Of a stretch of 64,000 bases of DNA, positions 57,854-64,000 are shown one piece after another. This DNA comes from Pseudoduganella albidiflava (lineage in GTDB: Bacteria > Pseudomonadota > Gammaproteobacteria > Burkholderiales > Burkholderiaceae_D). Location: positions 4,030,001-4,094,000 of the forward strand of contig NZ_CP036401.1 of NCBI RefSeq assembly GCF_004322755.1, written 5' to 3'. The notes under the pieces are model-generated. The model was not told the DNA's origin, ran no database searches, and saw nothing but the letters and a program-made list of their open reading frames with translations. Positions within the stretch are counted from its first letter, which is position 1. Every line of letters begins with the position of its first letter. A program made the translations under genes and the position numbers.

Positions 57854-59252
57854 CAGCCACTCCGTGAGGTTTGAGGTTGAACAGTCTGAACAGGGCGGCC
57901 AGGCGGCGCTGGGCCTGCGCGGGCGGCACCCGGTCGTCGAGGAAGAAACGGTGCACTTCGGCGATGATGGCGTCGCGGCTGGCCTCGTCGGTGGCCATGC
58001 GGTGCACCAGGCTCGGCGCCTGCACCGCGGCACCGCGCGCGAACGTGGTCCACGAGGCACGCGCGCAGCTGTCCATGCGCGCCGGGTTGGCATCGCTGCG
58101 CACCGGCACGCCGCCCTTCAGCGCATTGAAGTCCAGCTGCAGCGCGGGCGTCATCAGCAGCCGCGCCATCTTTTCCTGGGCCGCCATGTGGCGGTAGTCG
58201 CCGGCGAACATGGCCAGCGTATCGACGCTGTACAGGTGGTAGCCGCCCGTGCCGGGTGCCGCCGCGCAGCCATAGTCGCGCTCCAGCGCGGCGTCGTGCA
58301 CCGCCAGCTCGGCCTTGGCCCAGTCGCCCATGATCATCATGCCGGCCTGGCCGCGCGCGAACTGGCGCACCACGTCGGTCCACGGCCGTTCGTCGAGCCG
58401 GCCGCGCAGCCAGCCTTTCACCGCGCGCAGGCGCAGCAGCGCCTCGGCCGTGCGCCGGTCCGCCGCCGCAACGGGGCTGCGCTGCACGAACAGGTCGCGG
58501 TAGAACGCCGGGCCGCTTTCGGCCAGCACCAGGTTTTCAAACAGCGCCGCCACCTGCCACGCTTCGCTGCTCTGGGCCAGGGGCGCCACGCCGGCCGCGC
58601 GCAGGCGCTGCGCCACCGCCTCGAACTCGCGCCAGGTGCGCGGCGGCGCCAGCCCGAGCCGGGCGAACAGCGCGCGGTGGTAGAACAGCGTATTGACGCG
58701 GTGGATGCCCAGCGGCGCGGCGACCACGTGCTGGCGATGCTGGATCAGGTCGGCCACGGTGGGGAACAACGCGCCGCGCCAGGCGCCGGCCGCGGCCACG
58801 TTGTCGAGTTCGAGCAGCAGGCCCATGTCGGCCCATTCGGCGATCGAGACGCCGATGATCTGCGTGACTTCGGGCGCATCGCCGGCCAGCACCCTGCCCT
58901 TCAGCACCTTGCCGGCGCCCAGCCCGGCACCGCCGGGAATGGCCACGTCGCGCCAGCCGATCTGCTCTTCGGCCACGCGCGCGGCCAGCAGGTCGGCCGC
59001 CTTGCGCTCGCTGGCCGAGGTCCACCAGTGCAGCACCTGCAGGCCGGACGGTGGCGTGGCCGATGGCGCTGGTGCGCCGGTGGCAGGGGATGGAGCGCCG
59101 ATGGAATGGGACGGTGCGCCGATGGCGCGTGCGGCGCCCGTGGCCAGCAGGCCGGCAAGCACCGCGCGGCGGGTGCGAAGACGCGGCGACGAGCGATCGA
59201 CATGGCGGCCGGCAGCTGTTTCGTTCGACGCTATCACTCGCGAGGCTGTCAC
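57825..59252 (-). CDS. Exported solute-binding protein, sugar type (next to two-component genes)
   Basis: 475 residues. A twin-arginine signal is present (RTRRAVLAGLLATGAARA), so Tat export is likely, followed by a Pro/Ala/Ser linker with repeated GAPS/GAPA units (about 46-69). The mature fold is an extracellular sugar-binding protein: GLQVLHWWTSASERKAADLLA, DAPEVTQIIGVSIAEWADMG and GGYHLYSVDTLAMFAGD. Its end overlaps the response regulator start by 29 bases. No ABC permease is in view; it could work with the kinase as a sensor subunit or with an unlinked transporter. Confidence 0.88.
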   Translation of the reverse strand: MTASRVIASNETAAGRHVDRSSPRLRTRRAVLAGLLATGAARAIGAPSHSIGAPSPATGAPAPSATPPSGLQVLHWWTSASERKAADLLAARVAEEQIGWRDVAIPGGAGLGAGKVLKGRVLAGDAPEVTQIIGVSIAEWADMGLLLELDNVAAAGAWRGALFPTVADLIQHRQHVVAAPLGIHRVNTLFYHRALFARLGLAPPRTWREFEAVAQRLRAAGVAPLAQSSEAWQVAALFENLVLAESGPAFYRDLFVQRSPVAAADRRTAEALLRLRAVKGWLRGRLDERPWTDVVRQFARGQAGMMIMGDWAKAELAVHDAALERDYGCAAAPGTGGYHLYSVDTLAMFAGDYRHMAAQEKMARLLMTPALQLDFNALKGGVPVRSDANPARMDSCARASWTTFARGAAVQAPSLVHRMATDEASRDAIIAEVHRFFLDDRVPPAQAQRRLAALFRLFNLKPHGVAGAQDPDRGR

Positions 59253-59321
59253 TCATTATCCCGCAGAAAAAATCGATTATAGCGAAGAACTCCGCGGCGG
59301 GAACCCCATCGTGGCCGGCGC

Positions 59322-61904
59322 TCAAGGATTGTCGACGCTGGCCACGGCGCCGGCCCGGCCGTTGCGGTCGAAGGCGGCCACGCGGATCGTGCCCCGCTCC
59401 GCGATCGGGCCGGCCACCACGCGGCTGGTGGCGGTAGGAGCGCTGCCGTCGCTCGTATAGCGCAGCGCCAGCCCGGGCAGCACGTGGTTGGCCAGCACCC
59501 GGCCGCCCTCCACCAGCAGGCCGGGCGGCGCGATCCGGTAGGCGACGCCGCGTCCTTCGAGGTCGAGGCGCGGCAGCACGCGCTGGCCCAGCGCGTTGAC
59601 GAAGCCCGACCACGCGGTGCGGTACAGCGCTTCGTTCCGGGCGGCGTCGCTGCCGGTGGCCCAAGCCGGATCGGGTGCCCAGGCCCGTTCGGCCACCGCC
59701 ACCAGGCGCGGCATCACCAGGTAATCGATCAGCGCCGGGTCGCGCACCGTTTCCGTGAACAGCGTGGCCTGGATGCCGCGCACGTGGCGCTTGCCGACAT
59801 CGGTCAGGCGGTCCTTGCCGGCGCCCGCTCCGCCCGGCGCGTTCTTCAGGTAATCGAACGGAATGAAGCCATACACGTCGTCGAGTTCCACGTAAGCGCC
59901 CCAGTTCACGCCCGGCTCTTCCGGATTGGCGTTGTGCGCCATGTCCATGTACATCTTCGTCACCGGCGCCAGCACGATGTCGTAGCCGGCGTTGGCCAGC
60001 CGGTAGGCCAGGTCCTCGGCGCCGGTGGTGTTGTTCCATACGTAGGCGGTGAAGCCGTGGCGCGTGAAGCGCGGGTTGGGAACCAGCTTCGGCTTGCCAT
60101 CGAGCAGGGTCTTGCGGGCGGCGATCTCTTCCCAGCCGGAGGTGAACAGGCCGTGCTTCCTGAGGATGCGGTCGACCCGCTCGTAGAAATCGTCCCACAG
60201 GTCGACGGTGCTTTCCAGCCCGGCCTTGCGCATGCGCGCCTGGCTGGCGGGCGAGCGTTCCCACGCGCCGTCCGGCACTTCGTCGCCACCCATGTAGATC
60301 GTTCGCAGCGGCACGCCGGCCGCGCGGTGCAGCTTCACGACCTCGGCGACCACGTGCTCGATGAAGGTGTACGTCGACTCCAGGCCCGGATCCATCACAT
60401 GGTCGTTGTACATCTGCGGCGACTTGTACACCGAGCGGTCGGCGAAGTCCTTCAGCAGGTATTTCGCCGCGTCCCTGCCCCCGGCCGCCTTGAGGCGGTG
60501 GTAGCGCGCCTCCATGGCCTGCACGGCGGCGCGGGCATGGCCCGGCATCTCGATTTCCGGGATTACCTCGATGTGCCGCGCCGCCGCGTAGCGCAGGATC
60601 TCGATGTAGTCGGCGCGGCTGTAGAAGCCACTGCCCCCGGCATCTTTCGGATCGGGACCGGAGCCGTAGGCCGGCTGCAGCCGCACGCCCGGCTTCGCGC
60701 TGTGGCCGCGCACCGCGCCGATCGACGTCAGCTCCGGCAGGCCGGCGATTTCCAGGCGCCAGCCTTCATCCTCGGTCAGGTGGAAGTGGAACTTGTTCAG
60801 CTTGAAGCGCGCCATCAGGTCCAGCCACCTGAACACGGTTTCCTTGCCGTGGAAGTTGCGCGACACGTCGAGCATGAAGCCGCGGTAGCCGAACCGGGGC
60901 GCATCGACGATCGTCAGCTCCGGCAGCGCCGGCGCGGCCGCACCGGGCAGCGGCAACAGCTCGCGCAAAGTCTGCAGTCCATGGGCCACGCCGGCCGCGC
61001 TGTTGCCGACGATGTCGATGCCGCTGCCGGCGGCGATCGCCAGGCGATACGCTTCCGGCGACGACTGGCCGGGCACGCTACCGACCGACAGCCGCAAGGC
61101 CGGGCCGCCGGCGGGCGGCAGGCTGGCCGGGAACAGCGAACGGGCCAGCGCCGCCTCGGTGGCCAGCGCGGCCGGCGCCGTCACCGCCGGCTGGCCGGAC
61201 AGCGCCAGCGTGCCGCCGCCCGGCTGCAGCTGCAACGGGGTCGGCAGCACCGGCGGCACCGCCGCTGCCGGCAGCAGGCCGGCCCGCTGGTTGCGCCGGT
61301 AGGTATCGGCCGGCGTCACCAGCGCATGCCCGGGGGCGCTGCGCCGGTCGAGCTGCTCCGGCCGCGTCACGGGCAGGTGCTGGAAATCCGTGATGGCCAC
61401 GGCGGTATCCGGCGCCGCGTCGTACACCAGGTAGGGGCCGACCGGCGCGTGCGCCAGCTTGATCATGACCTGGTTGTGCAGGTAGGGGATCTCCAGCGTC
61501 CGGCCCGCCGCCAGGCCCGCGAACCCGGGCGCCGGGCGCAGGCGCCACAGGCCGCCGGCCACCTGTTCCAGCACCAGCCTGCCGGCCAGTTCGCCGGTCG
61601 CCAGGCTGTCCATCGAGTTGAAGTACAACGACCAGCCGCCTGGCGGCAGGGGCTGGCTGTCGTTATTCGTCAGGATGAAGCGCCCCTGCGTGCGGCCGGG
61701 CGCCGCCTCGGCCACGCTGCGCTGCAGTTCCCAGCGCAAGCGCAGCCTGGCACCGCTGGCCACGCCCGGCGGTTCGGCCTGCCGCTCGCCCCGCATTGCC
61801 GCGGCGGCCGGCGCGCCCTGCCCGTCCTGCCGTGCCGCAGCCGGCGCGGCTGCCGCCATCATCGCCGCCACGAGCACAGATAGCACCCGCAGCTGCGGCA
61901 GCAT
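59322..61904 (-). CDS. GH20 beta-N-acetylhexosaminidase, chitobiase type (copy 2)
   Basis: 860 residues from ATG 61904, with GAGGCTGAGG close upstream; signal peptide ends about residue 25 (AAAR). Domain order as in copy 1: carbohydrate-binding domain (LYFNSMDSL), GH20b, catalytic barrel with D541-E542 in YMGGDE, and a C-terminal Ig-like domain (LRYTSDGSAP). Roughly 70% identical to copy 1 by eye over most of its length. It lies 69 bases upstream of the solute-binding protein. It likely releases GlcNAc from chitin oligomers. Confidence 0.93.
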   Translation of the reverse strand: MLPQLRVLSVLVAAMMAAAAPAAARQDGQGAPAAAAMRGERQAEPPGVASGARLRLRWELQRSVAEAAPGRTQGRFILTNNDSQPLPPGGWSLYFNSMDSLATGELAGRLVLEQVAGGLWRLRPAPGFAGLAAGRTLEIPYLHNQVMIKLAHAPVGPYLVYDAAPDTAVAITDFQHLPVTRPEQLDRRSAPGHALVTPADTYRRNQRAGLLPAAAVPPVLPTPLQLQPGGGTLALSGQPAVTAPAALATEAALARSLFPASLPPAGGPALRLSVGSVPGQSSPEAYRLAIAAGSGIDIVGNSAAGVAHGLQTLRELLPLPGAAAPALPELTIVDAPRFGYRGFMLDVSRNFHGKETVFRWLDLMARFKLNKFHFHLTEDEGWRLEIAGLPELTSIGAVRGHSAKPGVRLQPAYGSGPDPKDAGGSGFYSRADYIEILRYAAARHIEVIPEIEMPGHARAAVQAMEARYHRLKAAGGRDAAKYLLKDFADRSVYKSPQMYNDHVMDPGLESTYTFIEHVVAEVVKLHRAAGVPLRTIYMGGDEVPDGAWERSPASQARMRKAGLESTVDLWDDFYERVDRILRKHGLFTSGWEEIAARKTLLDGKPKLVPNPRFTRHGFTAYVWNNTTGAEDLAYRLANAGYDIVLAPVTKMYMDMAHNANPEEPGVNWGAYVELDDVYGFIPFDYLKNAPGGAGAGKDRLTDVGKRHVRGIQATLFTETVRDPALIDYLVMPRLVAVAERAWAPDPAWATGSDAARNEALYRTAWSGFVNALGQRVLPRLDLEGRGVAYRIAPPGLLVEGGRVLANHVLPGLALRYTSDGSAPTATSRVVAGPIAERGTIRVAAFDRNGRAGAVASVDNP

Positions 61905-61985
61905 CCTCAGCCTCGCCACGGCGCGGCTGTCATGGAAATACAGTGCCGAATTCAATGTCCAAGTACGCAAGAGCTCTCCCGATTC

Positions 61986-62015
61986 AAAAAATGGCCGGCG
62001 CCGCCGGCGCCGGCC
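61986..62015 (-). terminator. Rho-independent terminator after solute-binding protein gene
   Basis: Minus strand: GGCCGGCGCC (62015-62006), three-base loop, GGCGCCGGCC (62002-61993), then A and six T (61991-61986). It is 40 bases after the stop at 62056 and would separate the transport genes from the chitobiase gene. Confidence 0.8.
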
Positions 62016-62055
62016 CAAGGAATCGCACCGATAAGGGGGACAAACCGGTGCGATA

Positions 62056-63342
62056 CTACTTTTGCCGCGGCGTGAGCCACCGGGCAAAACCTTCCTGCAG
62101 CCTGGCGGCCGCATCGCGCGGTGCCAGGCTGCCTTCCAATACCCGCGTGTTGATGTTCCACAGTTCGCTTTCCATGCCCGGCTGGCCGCGATTGAGCAGC
62201 TGGGCGTTGAACCGGATCGTCGAGGCGCAGCGCTCGCGCCATTCGGCCATCTGCTTGGCGACCGGGTCGCGCACCGCGATCAGGTGGTGCGACAGCGTGA
62301 AAAAGCCTGTCAGCCGGTTGGTGTAGAGGTCGGCGAATTCCTGCGACCCCACCCACGCGAGGAACTTCCACGCATCCTCCTTGTTGCGCGCGTTGCGGTT
62401 GATGCCGATGCCCAGGTCCATGTGATCGGAGATGTAGCAGGCGTCGCCCCGCTTGCGCACCGGCGGCGCGAACACGCCCAGCGACAGCCGCGGCACCCGC
62501 CCCAGCTGCGCGATGTCCCACGAGCCGGCCGGATAGATCGCCGCGCGGCCCGCCGCGAACATGGCCTGGCTGTCGCGGTACGTGAGCGCCGCGGCATCGC
62601 GCGGCAGGTAGCGGCCCAGCCGCGCCGTGAACTGCAGCGCCTCGACGAAGGGCGCGTCGGTCAGCCTGGCGCGGCCGTCGATCAGCGCCTTCCTGCCCTC
62701 TTCTCCGCGCCAGAAGTTCGGCCCGATGCTGGTGTACACCACCTGGCTGGCTTCCCATTGCTCGGCGGTGCCCAGCGCCAGCGGCGCGATGCCCGCTGTT
62801 TTCAGCACGTCCAGCACCCGGAAGAATTCGTCGACCGTGCCGGGCGGCTGCAGGTCCAGCTGGCGGAACATGTCCTTGTTGTAGAAGAAGCCGTGGATCA
62901 CCGACGCCACCGGCATGCAGAACGTCTCCCTGCCGTCGTCGGTCTGCCAGGCCACCATGGCCGGCGGCGCGAAGTTCTGCAGCCCCGGCCTGCCGTTCAG
63001 GCGTTCCAGGTATCCCTTGCGGTACAGCGCCAGCGAGGCGTCGAACGGCCGGCAGGCGATCACGTCGCCGGCCGTGCCGTCGGCCAGGCGGCCGGCCAGC
63101 GCCGCGTCGTAGGCGGTCGGCGCGGTGGGCGCGAACTTCACGGCGACGTCCGGGTGATGGCGCGCGAATGCCGGGATCAGCACGTTCTCCCACAGCGCCC
63201 GGTCGTCGACGCGCCAGCTTTCGATCACCAGCGTGCCGGCGCCGGCCGGCGCCATGCCGCAGGCCAGGCAAGCGGCCAGCCATGCGGCGCCCATCCGCCG
63301 CATCACGCGCCCCGCAAGCTTCTTCATCGGCCAGGATGCCAT
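62056..63342 (-). CDS. Exported solute-binding protein, sugar type
   Basis: 428 residues; signal peptide about 1-35 (PAGAG). Type II periplasmic-binding fold of the sugar family: TLVIESWRVDDRALWENVLIPAF, DVIACRPFDASLALYRKGYLERL, VYTSIGPNFWRGEEGRKALIDG and AGRAAIYPAGSWDIAQLG. It starts four bases after the MFS porter stop on the same strand, so a secondary transporter and a binding protein are encoded together, without ABC genes nearby. Ligand unknown; chitin or plant oligosaccharides are guesses. Confidence 0.88.
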   Translation of the reverse strand: MASWPMKKLAGRVMRRMGAAWLAACLACGMAPAGAGTLVIESWRVDDRALWENVLIPAFARHHPDVAVKFAPTAPTAYDAALAGRLADGTAGDVIACRPFDASLALYRKGYLERLNGRPGLQNFAPPAMVAWQTDDGRETFCMPVASVIHGFFYNKDMFRQLDLQPPGTVDEFFRVLDVLKTAGIAPLALGTAEQWEASQVVYTSIGPNFWRGEEGRKALIDGRARLTDAPFVEALQFTARLGRYLPRDAAALTYRDSQAMFAAGRAAIYPAGSWDIAQLGRVPRLSLGVFAPPVRKRGDACYISDHMDLGIGINRNARNKEDAWKFLAWVGSQEFADLYTNRLTGFFTLSHHLIAVRDPVAKQMAEWRERCASTIRFNAQLLNRGQPGMESELWNINTRVLEGSLAPRDAAARLQEGFARWLTPRQK

Positions 63343-63346
63343 CGGA

Positions 63347-64000
63347 TCACCGCCCCGCCGCGCCGGCGAAATGCCGCTCGATCTCTTCCAGCGACTTGCC
63401 CTTGGTCTCGGGCAGGAAGAACGTAGCGGTGATGAAATAGACCGCCGTGCAGGCCGCCCAGAACAGGAACATCGCGTGGTAGCCCAGGTTGCCCACGATG
63501 GGAAGGAAGGCCCCGGCGATCAGCGTGCCGATGCCCTGGTTGACCAGCAGCGCGACCCCCATGCCGACCGAGCGGATGCGCGTCGGCATCAGCTCGGACA
63601 GCGCCAGCCAGACGCACACGCCGGGGCCGATCGAGAACGAGGCGATGAACGCGGCAATGCACAGGGCGGCCAGCACGCCGCTGTCCTTGCCGGGCGTGGG
63701 ACCCAGGCTGGCGCGGACGATCGTCAGCTGCGCGCCGTCCGGCATGCCATCCGGTGCCCTTACTTGCACGTGCTGCGCCTGGTAAATGCGCCGCGCCGCG
63801 TCGATCGTGGCGCGCGACTGCGCCGGCAGGCTGGCGATCAGCGGCTGCGCGGCCGCCGCGGCACCCGCATCGGCCCGGCCGCTCCACGCGGCGTGGGCCG
63901 CCTCCAGCAGCGCGCGCTGTTCCGCCGGCAGCGCCCGCACCAGCGCCGCCTCGCGGGCCAGCACCTCGCGCGCCTCGGCGGTAGGCGTGTAGGCCTCGGC
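63347..64000 (-). CDS. Sugar porter (MFS), C-terminal part (5' end outside window)
   Basis: The frame is open through the right edge. The last part shows MFS sugar-porter signatures: LALSELMPTRIRSVGMGVALLVNQGIGTL and the final FFLPETKGKSLEEIERHF, typical of the XylE/GLUT group. Before the helices there is a long Ala/Arg-rich segment (about 60 residues) not common in sugar porters, probably an extended loop. It precedes a binding protein gene by four bases. Full-length architecture cannot be judged here. Confidence 0.85.
   Translation of the reverse strand, partial: AEAYTPTAEAREVLAREAALVRALPAEQRALLEAAHAAWSGRADAGAAAAAQPLIASLPAQSRATIDAARRIYQAQHVQVRAPDGMPDGAQLTIVRASLGPTPGKDSGVLAALCIAAFIASFSIGPGVCVWLALSELMPTRIRSVGMGVALLVNQGIGTLIAGAFLPIVGNLGYHAMFLFWAACTAVYFITATFFLPETKGKSLEEIERHFAGAAGR

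Noticed and set aside
59484..61883. Plus-strand open frame of 799 codons opposite the second chitobiase
   Set aside because: Antisense shadow of a well-supported GH20 gene; a similar shadow occurs opposite copy 1 (31420-33021).
61905..62114. N-terminal extension of the second chitobiase
   Set aside because: The extra codons contain the terminator hairpin and the end of the upstream gene; the signal peptide starts at ATG 61904.

Overview
The window is about 66% GC by eye, densely coded, and has no rRNA, tRNA, phage or CRISPR locus that I can see. The gene content suggests a betaproteobacterium of the Oxalobacteraceae (Massilia/Telluria/Pseudoduganella-like): an sdhCDAB operon, many TonB/GH carbohydrate genes, multi-PAS and periplasmic-propeller sensor kinases, a TIGR02001-type porin and DUF5916 proteins. 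The genus is inference from gene families, not from a marker gene.

Layout, left to right. (i) 1-1191: end of a DUF4132 protein. (ii) 1.3-6.5 kb: a slyA/ydhIJK-like efflux operon (MarR regulator, FUSC pump, DUF1656, HlyD adaptor, NodT outer-membrane lipoprotein) behind a palindromic operator. (iii) 7.1-9.5 kb: cytosolic multi-PAS histidine kinase. (iv) 9.9-12.7 kb: two adjacent genes of unknown function, the first a four-helix membrane protein. (v) 12.8-17.4 kb: a His/Gly-tailed amidohydrolase, a sugar-acid pair (lactonase and mannonate/tagaturonate-type oxidoreductase, ATGA overlap) and a GNAT. (vi) 17.6-24.6 kb: DUF5916 outer-membrane protein, then an accessory patch with an alcohol-dehydrogenase remnant, a SnoaL protein, a DUF4279 protein, ArsC, small unknowns and CorA. 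(vii) 25.1-45.3 kb: polysaccharide use: TonB receptor, three GH43 enzymes, a chitobiase-type GH20 with a NagP/FucP-like transporter, a beta-propeller sensor kinase, a porin-chemoreceptor pair, a GH28 polygalacturonase and an esterase. (viii) 45.5-48.5 kb: small secreted unknowns and a LysR gene. (ix) 48.6-51.9 kb: sdhCDAB closed by a strong terminator, followed by a diguanylate cyclase, an FKBP lipoprotein and a LivK-like binding protein. (x) 55.7-64 kb, minus strand: sugar MFS porter, solute-binding protein, second chitobiase, second solute-binding protein, OmpR-type response regulator and sensor kinase.

How the parts fit: the GH43/GH28/esterase genes would trim arabinoxylan and pectin side chains, the TonB receptor and MFS porters would import the products, and the uronate oxidoreductase and lactonase would feed sugar acids into central metabolism, with succinate dehydrogenase downstream. 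The two GH20 loci point to chitin oligosaccharides. Several LacI/GntR-like palindromes lie in front of these genes.

The most interesting points are the solute-binding-protein/two-component/chitobiase locus, which has no ABC permease in view; the unknown two-gene cassette at 9.9-12.7 kb; two closely similar chitobiase genes in direct orientation around the sdh operon; and an unusual density of short tandem repeats at or next to gene ends (19.9, 23.07, 28.3, 33.8, 41.6, 53.7 and 55.6 kb).
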